A stretch of 33,438 nucleotides of DNA from Aduncisulcus paluster (taxonomy: Eukaryota > Fornicata): contig BQXS01010884.1 in NCBI GenBank assembly GCA_024181965.1, positions 8,402 to 41,839 on the forward strand, written 5' to 3'. The notes under the pieces were generated by a model, which ran no database searches, was not told where the DNA came from, and was given only the letters and a program-made list of their open reading frames with translations. Within the stretch, counting starts at the first letter, position 1; the number at the start of each line of letters is the position of its first letter. A program made the position numbers and the translations under genes. This document shows positions 19,118 through 27,778 of this stretch, one piece after another.

Positions 19118-19948
19118 TTAAACGAGTTGAGAAGGGGCCACATCAAAATCCTTCTCAATTATTTCGGCCACGGAGGCTCCGATATCGTCTTCTCCACCAA
19201 GAAGATCCCCATTGTTACCATCTCTTCGCTCCCCTCTTTCTCTCATCTGTGACGGACCTCCACTTGCATTCATCCGCTTCCACTTAATGGCTTCATAAAG
19301 GATAGCAACACATCCACCAGTTACAATGCAGAATGGCTGAAAAATAAAAAGCGAGAGCAAAAATCCGGTGTTATGCCCCAATGTCTCAAATAATAGGGCT
19401 GGGAGACCAGAAATAAATACAATAACACACAGGAGAAGCATTTGAAGAAATCCATTGAGCGGACGCAAAGAAAACATCAAAGAATACCAAGAATTCTTCA
19501 AACATATTATAATGTCCATTGAAGGATTTTCTATCTTATAAAAGACAGCAGGAACAAATCCAGCAATTGTCAGGAATATGCCAACACCCAAACCTACTAT
19601 CCCTGATATTGAGGCAAAAAGGCAAAGAACCATAAAAAATACTATTTCTAGATATTTGTATCTTAATAACTCAAATGATGAAGACCATAAATGAGTTTTA
19701 GTTTCTCTCAAGATCAAATCGAAAATATTTTTTAGAAGGGAGGCAAATAAAGGTAACATCAGGAAAATTCCACATAGAATAGAAATGGAAATGGGTATCC
19801 ATGCTACTGATTCTGGCAATAACCAGAAAAACTCCAGTAAGATGATAGGAGCATAAAATTCAAGAAGAAGAATAGATAGGTGGGAAAATTTGGTCTTATA
19901 TACTTGAAATACTTCAGAAAATATGCTTTTTACCGATAAATCGCTCAT
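19118..19948 (-). CDS. Six-TM membrane protein, DUF975/GPDPase-membrane-domain-like
   Basis: A 276-residue protein with about six hydrophobic segments (roughly 24-44, 47-70, 98-120, 121-137, 164-187, 193-220). A cytosolic-looking, Gly/Arg/Glu-rich C-terminal tail of about 55 residues follows. The N-terminal amphipathic stretch 'SVKSIFSEVFQVYKTKF' and the element 'P-x-x-F-Y-K-I-E-N-P-S-M-D-I-x(3)-LKNSW' (about 133-154) match the pattern of bacterial YciC/DUF975 and glycerophosphodiesterase membrane-domain proteins, where a conserved 'ALkrSw' follows the fourth segment. The function of those proteins is poorly known. No catalytic motif is visible, so transport or scaffolding in an internal or plasma membrane is only a guess. 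Confidence 0.7.
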   Translation of the reverse strand: MSDLSVKSIFSEVFQVYKTKFSHLSILLLEFYAPIILLEFFWLLPESVAWIPISISILCGIFLMLPLFASLLKNIFDLILRETKTHLWSSSFELLRYKYLEIVFFMVLCLFASISGIVGLGVGIFLTIAGFVPAVFYKIENPSMDIIICLKNSWYSLMFSLRPLNGFLQMLLLCVIVFISGLPALLFETLGHNTGFLLSLFIFQPFCIVTGGCVAILYEAIKWKRMNASGGPSQMRERGERRDGNNGDLLGGEDDIGASVAEIIEKDFDVAPSQLV

Positions 19949-20264
19949 GATAGTTCCCTATTACGTGAAGGTGGATGAAAAAGAAATGTGTGCTGTTAAA
20001 GAAGGAGAAAATTTAATTTACGGGAATAATATAAAAATATGTTCCCAATAAGGAATGAATAATCAGACGAAAAAAATAGGGTGGCACTATTTCCCGAAGA
20101 AAAAGAATTTTCGTTTGTATGACCTCAGAGTAGTAAATCACGAGCCACGAAAAGAGGAAATATATGATTTATTTAGGGTATGGCGTATTTTTAGATTATT
20201 CTACTTTCTCAGCATCCTTATCGTATGCACCGACGGGTTTTGTAAAATCGCAATTCCTACGCGA

Positions 20265-20418
20265 AGCTGCTGGATCCATGGCAAAACCATCAAGTTGACC
20301 TTTGTACCCTTTAGTTGTTCTACCTTCTTTTTGGGCAGCTTCAGCCCAGAAAGATATCGATCCAACTGTTTCCAAATCTTGAGCTGATTTTTTTGAGATA
20401 GTTTGAGAATGAGGGGGG
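20265..20418 (+). repeat. 154-bp direct repeat, copy 1
   Basis: Starts AGCTGCTGGATCC and ends in a run of six G. It matches 20473-20626 with an offset of 208 bases. The G run is six here and seven in copy 2. Confidence 0.95.
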
Positions 20419-20452
20419 CACTTTTATGGAAGTTTGGTTTGGATGAACCATG
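20419..20452 (+). other. Junction made of two displaced sequence tags
   Basis: Bases 20419-20431 equal 17943-17955, and 20432-20452 equal 14233-14253. Those are exactly the first bases to the right of the 475-bp and 358-bp duplications. Nothing else lies between the repeat copy and the N run. Confidence 0.9.
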
Positions 20453-20472
20453 NNNNNNNNNNNNNNNNNNNN
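20453..20472. other. Assembly gap (20 N)
   Basis: Twenty unknown bases, a round number that suggests a placeholder rather than a measured gap. The flanks are copies of each other, so no sequence may actually be missing. Confidence 0.98.
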
Positions 20473-20626
20473 AGCTGCTGGATCCATGGCAAAACCATCA
20501 AGTTGACCTTTGTACCCTTTAGTTGTTCTACCTTCTTTTTGGGCAGCTTCAGCCCAGAAAGATATCGATCCAACTGTTTCCAAATCTTGAGCTGATTTTT
20601 TTGAGATAGTTTGAGAATGAGGGGGG
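20473..20626 (+). repeat. 154-bp direct repeat, copy 2
   Basis: Begins directly after the N run and repeats 20265-20418. It encodes the same C-terminal segment (about 'KSAQDLETVGSISFWAEAA' to 'GFAMDPAA') of the minus-strand hypothetical protein. Confidence 0.95.
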
Positions 20627-21090
20627 GTGGAAATTACCTCTTCTTTATCTTTTTCAACAGAATCTTTAATAAAGGATAAAATAGGAACATTCGATTTTGT
20701 TTTTGCTTTACCATGAATAGAATGAGAAAAAGAAATAGTAGGATGACTTGCTTCAATTCTATGATGATGTTGTTCCTCCATACGTTTATCTTCAGCTTGT
20801 ATACGGTCCATGGCTAATCTCATTAAATCATCATCTTCTATTTTTTGAGCAGGAAAGACATCACGAGGCTTGTGTTGCTCTCCAGTGAATGTTGATCTGA
20901 GAGTACTATCGAAATGCATTGTATAATCATGTTGGGCAGATATGGCAACTTCTTTTAATCGGATCCCGGATTTTTCTACTTTTTCTTTTTCAAGGGAATA
21001 GGCCTCATTTTCTTGCCAAAATCCAATTTTTGTTGGATTTGGTCGTTTTTGATTGTAAGATTGTGCTCCTAATGTTAGGTGAAGGGACAT

Positions 21091-21413
21091 TTTTGGACAA
21101 AAATGAAATATTTTTCGTAACTCTCGAGGCGCTCCGTAAATTGAAAACTTACATGAGAATAATGATATTATACTATTTTAATAGACCAAATATTTTTCCT
21201 TAATTTTGTGAATCTAGCTCAAGGTATTTTAAAAATCACTCACTTTTTCATGGCTATTATTTCGGAAGAAAAATGCTATATTCAGAGTTTACAAGGAGTA
21301 TATTAGAAATAATAGTAAGATATGAAATATTAATAGGGTACGACCTTAGATCAATCTTTGATGGGTTTTTGCACGTTTTAGTTCTTACTTTTTTCTTTTA
21401 AGTATCATTCAAA
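21091..21413. other. Divergent intergenic spacer
   Basis: AT-rich spacer between the minus-strand gap gene and the plus-strand small ORF. No gene, RNA or repeat is visible. It probably carries the promoter of the gap gene. Confidence 0.4.
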
Positions 21414-21590
21414 ATGAAGAAAGATCAATTCTTTGATTCATCCTTATTCTCTCATGAATTAGCCACTCTGCTGTTACACCAAAATTCTGCTCCTTGTTAC
21501 GGAAGACCTTGTGCTCCTACTCCTGCTTTGATACATCATCCGTCTGAGATTTCTTTAAGCACTTCCTTTTTTTGCTATCAATCTAAATAA
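21414..21590 (+). CDS. Small ORF, 58 aa, uncertain
   Basis: An ATG frame that I translated by hand, ending in TAA at 21588-21590. The product begins MKKDQFFDSSLFSHELATLL and later has a Cys/Pro-rich stretch (CYGRPCAPTPA). Its base composition is richer in C than the flanks, as expected of coding DNA here. There is no signal peptide, membrane helix or known motif. It may be a genuine short gene or a remnant. Confidence 0.3.
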   Translation: MKKDQFFDSSLFSHELATLLLHQNSAPCYGRPCAPTPALIHHPSEISLSTSFFCYQSK

Positions 21591-21965
21591 TTGTTTATTT
21601 ATTTATGTTTTTCTTGAGATTTATTCTCCCACTTTCGTTTTCTCACTCATGTCGCTTGCTTAATGTTGTTTTTATTTGTTTTAATATAATTATTATATCA
21701 TCGCTTCTTTTTCCTGCTTTTGTTTCTATTTTTTTTGGTGTTGGAGGTCTTATGGCTCAGACACAGTGAGGTTTATGAGCATCAAGGCGATCTGTTGATG
21801 GTAACACCATATTATGTGTGATTTCAATCCGTTACAACTTTGTTTGATTAATAAAATAACATTCAATTTTATTTTTCATTCTTTCTATGACATAGAATCT
21901 ATGTCCTGAGGAACACTGATTGTGTTAACCGTGTTTTGGAACCAAATAGATTTATCGTGAGTAAT
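21591..21965. other. Intergenic, no gene seen
   Basis: T-rich spacer ahead of the GNAT gene, with stops in every frame. No RNA gene is visible. A GTTAACC element at 21924 lies just upstream of the GNAT start, but I cannot assign it a role. Confidence 0.35.
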
Positions 21966-22454
21966 ATGGAAAGTTTTGGGGATCCTAGATTTCAAATAAT
22001 GAAATCTCTTAGCGATATTGATCCAATTACACTTTTTAACTATTTGAAGCTTAGAGCGGAAGTATTTATTATTGAACAGGCTTGTAGATACGAAGATTTG
22101 GATGACTATGATCTCTCTTGTTCTCATATCTTGGTATTTGATGATAAAAATGATCTAATCATTGGGTGCGCTAGGGTGATCTTTCATGGTAAAATCGCTA
22201 AAATTGGTCGCTTGCTTGTTAAAAAATCTTATAGAAAACGTAAAATAGGCTCAAAATTACTCTTGAAATGTATTGAATACATTCAATCTCACGAAGAAAA
22301 AATGGAGATCAGGTTGGATGCCCAAACACAGTATATTGGATTATATTTAAAACAAAATTTTATTCAGTGTGGTAAAGAGTATGTTTTGGATGGAATTCCT
22401 CACGTTCCTATGATATTTTCGACAAAAGAGGGAAGAGAAGACATAATACATTAA
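21966..22454 (+). CDS. ElaA-like GNAT N-acetyltransferase
   Basis: A 162-residue protein from the ATG at 21966. An extension to 21936 would need a TTG start, and ElaA-type proteins are about 150 residues. The N-terminal 'LRAEVFIIEQACRYEDLDDYDL' (29-50) followed by S-H-I-L is the signature of ElaA-type acetyltransferases. The acetyl-CoA binding strand-loop is 'IGRLLVKKSYRKRKIGSKL' (80-98); the usual R-G-x-G-I-G turn reads R-K-R-K-I-G, so one glycine is a lysine. The motif B region ends in 'YIGLYLKQNFIQCGKEY' and is followed by H-V-P-M, also typical. The physiological substrate of ElaA-like enzymes is not firmly known. The family is mostly bacterial, so lateral acquisition is possible. Confidence 0.85.
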   Translation: MESFGDPRFQIMKSLSDIDPITLFNYLKLRAEVFIIEQACRYEDLDDYDLSCSHILVFDDKNDLIIGCARVIFHGKIAKIGRLLVKKSYRKRKIGSKLLLKCIEYIQSHEEKMEIRLDAQTQYIGLYLKQNFIQCGKEYVLDGIPHVPMIFSTKEGREDIIH

Positions 22455-22605
22455 ATCTACATTGGGAGAAATTTATTTGCTGGAATGAAAATAAATAATT
22501 AAACTGAACTCGATTAAACGAGTCTATTTGTTAGAATTTGCTCTATTTTTCTTTCTGGAAAATGTTACGAAGATGATCGTGTCTCATGATTATTGGAATT
22601 TTTTA

Positions 22606-23631
22606 TCACTTTTTACCCAATTTCCAGGCAACAGAAGATATATTAAATGCTTTTTCATCCTCTACCTTTTTGGATAATTCCAAGGTTTGAACTCTGTCAG
22701 AATCGTAAATTATCGATTCTAAGCCTTCAACTTTTTTGAATTCAACAGATATTTCGGATAAATTAGAAGAGAGGGCAAGAATGTCCTTAAGATCATACTT
22801 TTTAACTTCAGAAGACCCATATCCACTTTCTAAAGAATCTGGGGCAGATGAAGAAAGTGTTGGGAAAGAATCGTCGACGAGCCTTTTACCGCGTGATTTG
22901 GTGGAGGTAAGCTTCTTACGAGAACTCTTTCTCGGTTTCTTGGAGCGGTCACCTTTTTTGCCTTTCTTTCCATCGTCTTTCTTGGCAAAACTAGGTAATG
23001 TAGAAAGAAGGGAAGTAATGAGAGGAAGAGGACTAACGGCAGTACCAAAAGCCATATCCTTCTCTTCAACTCCTTTGGCTTTAGCAGCATCCTTGATGAG
23101 TTTAGTGTATGACACACGAGAAGTAGCTGGCTTGGTGAAGGCACAGGAACTGGGGTTATCAGCTCTAGAAAAGGATTTAAACGTCAGAGCCTTATGAGCA
23201 ATGTGATGAGCATGCTCTGTCCCACAAAAAATAGTCCATTTGTCATCAACAAGTTCAATTTTTTCAAATTCAGCCTCACCGAGAAGATTTTTAATGATCT
23301 CTTCGTTCAACTCTTCTTTGTTATTTTTTAAAGTAATAATTGTACAAACTGGTTGTTCTATGTTGGGAGAAATTGTGGCTTTAGATTTATCAATCACAAA
23401 TTTCTCTCCCTCCAATTCGAGAATGATTTTGTTGATATCTTCCTTGGAGATATCGGTATACTTTTTATATACATCTGCGAAATCAGAGATGTACTGCAAC
23501 TGTTGGAGGGGAACATCGAGCCCATTCATCGATGAAAGAAGATAGGGATTCTTGACGAGGTTTTCGGGTGAAAAATGAAAATTAAGCAAATATCTAAGTA
23601 TAACCTGAAGTTCGGTCGTCTTGTCGCTCAT
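22606..23631 (-). CDS. La-related RNA-binding protein (La motif plus RRM-like domain)
   Basis: A 341-residue protein. Residues about 6-80 form a La motif: 'YLLNFHFSPENLVKNPYLLSSM', then V-P-L-x-x-L and a winged-helix end 'INKIILELEGEKFVID'. An RRM-like unit follows (about 94-153) with strand 'CTIITLK' and a helix 'NEEIIKNLLG'. A Lys/Arg-rich stretch at about 217-251 and a D-D-S-F-P-T-L element fit RNA-binding LARPs. In La, an aromatic/Asp pocket grips 3' UUU-OH ends. Here several pocket positions look changed (Phe-His where Tyr-Tyr is usual, Asn for Asp), closer to LARPs that do not bind oligo-U. It probably acts in cytosolic or nuclear RNA metabolism. Which LARP class cannot be decided. Confidence 0.78.
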   Translation of the reverse strand: MSDKTTELQVILRYLLNFHFSPENLVKNPYLLSSMNGLDVPLQQLQYISDFADVYKKYTDISKEDINKIILELEGEKFVIDKSKATISPNIEQPVCTIITLKNNKEELNEEIIKNLLGEAEFEKIELVDDKWTIFCGTEHAHHIAHKALTFKSFSRADNPSSCAFTKPATSRVSYTKLIKDAAKAKGVEEKDMAFGTAVSPLPLITSLLSTLPSFAKKDDGKKGKKGDRSKKPRKSSRKKLTSTKSRGKRLVDDSFPTLSSSAPDSLESGYGSSEVKKYDLKDILALSSNLSEISVEFKKVEGLESIIYDSDRVQTLELSKKVEDEKAFNISSVAWKLGKK

Positions 23632-23983
23632 TTACCTCTTCGCTCTCTCTCAAATTGCTGATTGAATTCAATCAAGAGATAGAAGATCCAAAAATAGTAC
23701 AAGTTCTCATGGTCATTATCTTTGCTTTTTATTAATTAATACCTTGGTAGAATACTTAAATTTGAACGGAATTATTTCCAAGATCATAAATTCCTGTTTT
23801 CACTGTTGTAACACCAACAGAACTGTCAATTACTTTGAGCCTATATTCTTTAATTATATGCAAATAAAATATATAAAAAAGATGTGATTAAGAGCTTAGA
23901 CAAATAATATGTTAAATATCTAATCATCCTTTTATTACAACATAATTTCGGATTTGATGAAGACCAACCGGTAAACAATAGTA
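23632..23983. other. Intergenic, no gene seen
   Basis: AT-rich spacer between two minus-strand genes, upstream of the La-related gene. No frame, RNA gene or repeat is evident. Confidence 0.4.
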
Positions 23984-24892
23984 TTACAACTTCTTAAGTC
24001 CTCTGGATGCAAGGTAGAAGGCACCAATTAATCCAGGGTGGGATAATTTCGGGGGGACAATGTATTTGTCCACCGGAGGGACAGAAACATAATCATTGAG
24101 ATATTTAACGAACTTCATCCGGATGAGTTTAAATAAACAGGAGCGTTGCATGACCCCGCCGCCAAGTACAATTCTTTTTGGACGCCACATGAGGGTGATA
24201 TTAAGACATAAGTGAGCCAAATAGTGAGCTACGTTATTCCAGACATCATGATCATCAGGGAGTGATTTCAATTCAGAGGGATCAATCCCAGCTCGTTTAG
24301 CTATGGAAGACGCACATGCCATGCCCTCGATACACCCGCATTTATGAAATGAACATACACCAGGAAATCCAGTGAGTTGATCAACACGAGAAACTGGACA
24401 AGAAGCATGTCCAGCTTCACAGAAAATTGTGGATTCATCTTCAAAACACACACTGGCGCCTATTCCAGTTCCTACTGTAACATAGGCCGTCGAAATAGAT
24501 GGACTTTCAAATGTCTCTTTCGACTCGGCTAAAGCTGGAGGATAAACATCAGTATGCATTGTACACACCATAGAAGGAAAAGACTTTTCAAAAAAGCCAA
24601 GAATATTTGTGAATTTCCACTGTTCTTTGGGAGTAGTTGTTATATACCCATAAAATTCACTACCTTCAGTGAGATCGATTGGACCGAAAGCAGCGACCCC
24701 AATAGCAAGAATATTGTGGCTTTTACCCCACAATTCAATGATCTTTTTGCACTGACCGAGAGTTTCTTCGGGTGAAACGGTTTCTATCCTCTTTGATATC
24801 ACGATATTGTGAATATCCTTAATGGCGGCTAATCCCAATAAAAAACTGGTCCCACCTGCTTCTATCCCAACAATAAATCCAGATTTATCCAT
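23984..24892 (-). CDS. ROK-family fructokinase-type sugar kinase
   Basis: A 302-residue protein of normal length for ROK fructokinases. The phosphate-1 loop is GIEAGGT (9-15). 'AAFGPIDL' and 'YGYITTTPKEQWKFTNI' (81-97) are hallmarks of the bacterial fructokinase subgroup. The catalytic Asp is D115 in 'HTDVYPPALAE', where Asn usually follows DV. The phosphate-2 loop is TVGTGIGA (139-146). H162 with C180, H183, C185 and C187 forms the zinc site. The adenosine loop is LGGGVM (243-248). The expected reaction is ATP-dependent phosphorylation of fructose or a related hexose, feeding glycolysis in the cytosol. All key residues are present except the unusual Tyr after DV. The family is mainly bacterial, so lateral transfer is plausible. 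Confidence 0.9.
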   Translation of the reverse strand: MDKSGFIVGIEAGGTSFLLGLAAIKDIHNIVISKRIETVSPEETLGQCKKIIELWGKSHNILAIGVAAFGPIDLTEGSEFYGYITTTPKEQWKFTNILGFFEKSFPSMVCTMHTDVYPPALAESKETFESPSISTAYVTVGTGIGASVCFEDESTIFCEAGHASCPVSRVDQLTGFPGVCSFHKCGCIEGMACASSIAKRAGIDPSELKSLPDDHDVWNNVAHYLAHLCLNITLMWRPKRIVLGGGVMQRSCLFKLIRMKFVKYLNDYVSVPPVDKYIVPPKLSHPGLIGAFYLASRGLKKL

Positions 24893-25696
24893 GAAATATT
24901 TTTAAAACGAAATTGTGTTGCCAAGGATGAAGGAACGGAATATGTGAAATTTGTTTTGAGCTGTTCAGGATGGATGCAGTCGTTTTCAGCATAGATAATC
25001 TGCTAAAATAATTTTTATCTGTATTTTAAAATTCTTTTGCACTACTAAGTTTTGTGGCTATTGTGTTTAGCCTGTTTGGAATGTGACAATGGTAATTTAT
25101 CGATTTGCATCGCGATAGTTAATGCTGAAGAGTATTTTATAAATTCTTTGATAAAATATAGATGAATTATTTCGATATTTAATATGATAATAGTATTTTG
25201 CTATCTTTTTTAGATATATCCATCTATTTCATTTTTTCTATTTTATTGTAATCATTTCTCATGCCAATATTTATATATTGTTTGATTATGCGTACATTAT
25301 ATCATTTTTCTTGGTTCGATTGTCATTTTTTCTCCCAAACCATTCCAACAATATGTAGACAATTATTTTTGGATTTGATTTCATTTAATTATGATTAAAT
25401 TGAAAAATGGTTACGTAAAGGTAGAAATATATGGTAAATTTACTTATTTTTTGTCGTTCAGGCAAAATCATTAGAAATCTTTCTTTTTTTTTCTGCAATA
25501 TAGAGCTTTCTCTTTGTTTTCTTTCTTAAATTTGATTGTTTTTACACATATAATACAATATTAGTTGGGTTTACCGAACATTTTTAATTAATATTATTCG
25601 GATACCTTTTGATTTCAAAAAACATTGTTATTGTTGGAAAAACTAATTTTAAAAACTAATATTATCTTAAAATATATTATTATTCTTATTGTTAAA
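24893..25696. other. 804-bp divergent intergenic region
   Basis: Separates the fructokinase gene (minus) from the Ser-rich protein gene (plus) and should contain both promoters. It is strongly AT-rich, with T-rich tracts near 25480-25500. No coding remnant or RNA gene is visible. A non-ATG frame extends the downstream gene back to 25625, but those codons read like leader sequence. Confidence 0.4.
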
Positions 25697-27658
25697 ATGG
25701 GTGACCAATTTTATTATATACATCCAGCCTTTTCTGATTCAACTTCTTCCAAACATATTTCTCTCGATTTATTTGGGAAAAGTTCGGATAAAGAATATTC
25801 CCTTCAGATAAAACTTGAAGGTGACGAAGATGATGGACATAAGTCTCACTTAACTTTTCCGCCAGATTCCACATATCCAGATTCTTCATCTCTTCTCGTA
25901 ACTTCTCATATGATACCAACCTCCAAGCCTGAATCGACGACTCCAACTGTTCCTCTTCTTTCCCACTCTGACGGATTGTTACAAGAAATGGTTCCATGCT
26001 ATTCTCCGTCGCCCGATCATCTATTACGATCTCACTTATCGTCACAAATCCTCATGCAAGAAGATAAAGAAGGTGGCGAAACATACAATCCCCTCGACTT
26101 TGGGTCAGTTATTTCGAGTGGTCTATTGTTGGATGATACCCATTCAATTATCGGAAAGAGGAGAACTGTATCATCTCCTATATTGTCAACTGAAGATACC
26201 TCGATCGATGGGATTATTCGAAAGACTCTCCGCGGTTCAAGTTCAACCCCTGAACCCAACCATCCTTCCACACTTTATGAAGCTGCTGATATTCATTCTT
26301 TGACTGATCCATCAAAAGAGAAGCCAAAGGATCCTGAACAAATCACTTCAACGAATGATAACATCCTTAAACTCCCCTTTTCTGCCCGTCGTGTCCATAA
26401 TCTCTTGGATTCTACTCCTCCACAGACCCATCTAACTTCTTCAAGAATTTTGACTCCGATGAATGCCGTTCCAAAAGTTCTTCCTTGGATTTCTGTTTCG
26501 CCGCATGAAGCGTGGGTGGTCGAACATCAGAAAATTATGGGTCACGAAAAAAAAATGGAGCAAGAGAGCTCATTAAAGGAGAGACATGAAAGAAAGAAAT
26601 TTAGATTTGACTCTGAGTTGCGTGACGATGAAGAGTATGAAGGTGATGATGATGACGAATATAAGCCTCCTGAAAGGGTCGGGAGGATGCCTAAACCCAA
26701 GAAACATATGTCTCCGACTAGTAAGAGATCCTCAAAACATTCATCTCGGGAACGATCGTTATCCCATGTGTCCTCCTCATCATCATCCTCAACATCCTCT
26801 TCCGCTGCAGGGATTATATTGGATCATCTCTTGGAACCTCCATTTGCTATCTCAAAGAAAACAGTCGATAGCTTACCATTTAATAGACGCCCTATGAGTA
26901 CAGTGCTGAATGTCGTGAAGTCTATTGGTCTCGGCATCAGTGTTGGTGCCACGGATATTAGCAAACGGGGTGTTGCATCAGACAACAAGAGAATGGGTTT
27001 GACAGAGTTAGGTGCTGTTTTGTTCCTCCAATCTCTTGATGATGGCACTGATTATTCCGAAGAAGATGAGGATCGAAGTCACATCTCATCTGATCGTCAC
27101 GGAATCACGTTGCACTCGAATGGGAATATTATTCTGACACATCTTTTGTTGTCATATGGACTTTTGGCTGGTATTTCTTCAATGTTAAAACGATCCTTGT
27201 CGCACCTTCAAAATGTTGTTCTCTCTGTGGCATCTGAACATCAAATGGCAAAACCCATTTCATTCTCGTGTGCTAGTTTTTCGGAAACTTCTGTAGAAGG
27301 CATTTCAGAAGGAGATTTTTCAAGGGGTTGGCTCGGAAAGAGAAAGAATGTTTCTCACATCCAACGATCTATTCCTATTTCGCTTGAAGAATCTATCAGA
27401 TCTGAGATAGAAGGTGAGATAAGGAAAAGAGAGATCGAGCGGGGCAAAGTAAGGAAAAGGTATTTGGAAGGTAAGAAAGTGCCTCAGAAAATGTATATGT
27501 TTCCATCCTATGGAAGTATTACTTCTTCATTTAAATCAACAATCCAAATTATTCTCACATATTGGATAGAGTTATCAGAGAAACGATATCTCGAGCCCGA
27601 ATCGATTAATGAACAAGCTGTTAAAACGTGTTTGACCAAGTTTAAAGATCAAGGTTGA
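25697..27658 (+). CDS. Hypothetical Ser-rich, charged protein, 653 aa
   Basis: I start it at the ATG at 25697 (MGDQFYYIHPAFS). The frame is open to 25625 only from a TTG, and that extension is Leu/Ile-rich leader-like. Roughly the first 270 residues are Ser/Thr/Pro-rich and acidic. Then come charged helices (about 275-315), an Asp/Glu run (EYEGDDDDEYKPPE), a Lys/Arg/Ser-rich patch with a long Ser run (about 340-375), and a more conserved-looking globular part. The C-terminus has a charged helix (IRSEIEGEIRKREIERGKVR) and a final helical segment ending TGA. The composition suggests a nuclear, phosphorylated, chromatin- or RNA-associated protein, but no domain is recognised and this is a guess. 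Confidence 0.75.
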   Translation: MGDQFYYIHPAFSDSTSSKHISLDLFGKSSDKEYSLQIKLEGDEDDGHKSHLTFPPDSTYPDSSSLLVTSHMIPTSKPESTTPTVPLLSHSDGLLQEMVPCYSPSPDHLLRSHLSSQILMQEDKEGGETYNPLDFGSVISSGLLLDDTHSIIGKRRTVSSPILSTEDTSIDGIIRKTLRGSSSTPEPNHPSTLYEAADIHSLTDPSKEKPKDPEQITSTNDNILKLPFSARRVHNLLDSTPPQTHLTSSRILTPMNAVPKVLPWISVSPHEAWVVEHQKIMGHEKKMEQESSLKERHERKKFRFDSELRDDEEYEGDDDDEYKPPERVGRMPKPKKHMSPTSKRSSKHSSRERSLSHVSSSSSSSTSSSAAGIILDHLLEPPFAISKKTVDSLPFNRRPMSTVLNVVKSIGLGISVGATDISKRGVASDNKRMGLTELGAVLFLQSLDDGTDYSEEDEDRSHISSDRHGITLHSNGNIILTHLLLSYGLLAGISSMLKRSLSHLQNVVLSVASEHQMAKPISFSCASFSETSVEGISEGDFSRGWLGKRKNVSHIQRSIPISLEESIRSEIEGEIRKREIERGKVRKRYLEGKKVPQKMYMFPSYGSITSSFKSTIQIILTYWIELSEKRYLEPESINEQAVKTCLTKFKDQG

Positions 27659-27771
27659 TTTTACATGTTATGATAGTTATGAATATTGACAAAATTGAAT
27701 AAATATCCAGAATTATTAACGAATTTAATTAAATTGTTATGGATTAGTAAATTTTGGGATAGGATTGTCAC

Positions 27772-27777
27772 AAAAAA
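27772..27777 (-). terminator. RNA polymerase III T6 terminator of tRNA-Asp
   Basis: Reading on the minus strand, the tRNA is followed by A and then six T residues, the standard Pol III stop signal. Confidence 0.85.
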
Positions 27778-27778
27778 T

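Larger units (their letters stand above)
20196..21090 (-). pseudogene. Hypothetical protein interrupted by a 154-bp repeat and 20-N gap
   Basis: The frame starts at an ATG at 21090 and runs into the gap after about 207 residues. The sequence left of the first repeat copy gives a natural continuation, 'SRRNCDFTKPVGAYDKDAEK', ending at TAA 20196-20198. Deleting the 208-base insertion (one repeat copy, 34 junction bases, 20 N) leaves 687 bases, exactly 228 codons plus stop, so the real gene is probably intact. The protein is hydrophilic, with a His/Glu-rich middle (KRMEEQHHHRIEAS), no signal peptide and no membrane segment. Short conserved-looking aromatic motifs with little secondary structure recall axonemal microtubule-associated proteins, but this is only an impression. 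I do not recognise the family. Confidence 0.6.

Noticed and set aside
13517-20626. CRISPR-like or mobile-element interpretation of the direct repeats
   Set aside because: The three repeat units differ in sequence and length, have two copies each without spacers, and lie inside coding genes; no transposase or terminal repeats are present.
22736-23197. 153-aa plus-strand ORF
   Set aside because: Antisense to the La-related gene, whose domains are clear; the plus frame mirrors its codon bias.
25625-25696. N-terminal membrane anchor on the 653-aa protein
   Set aside because: The hydrophobic extension requires a TTG start and lies before a good ATG at 25697; it reads as AT-rich leader.
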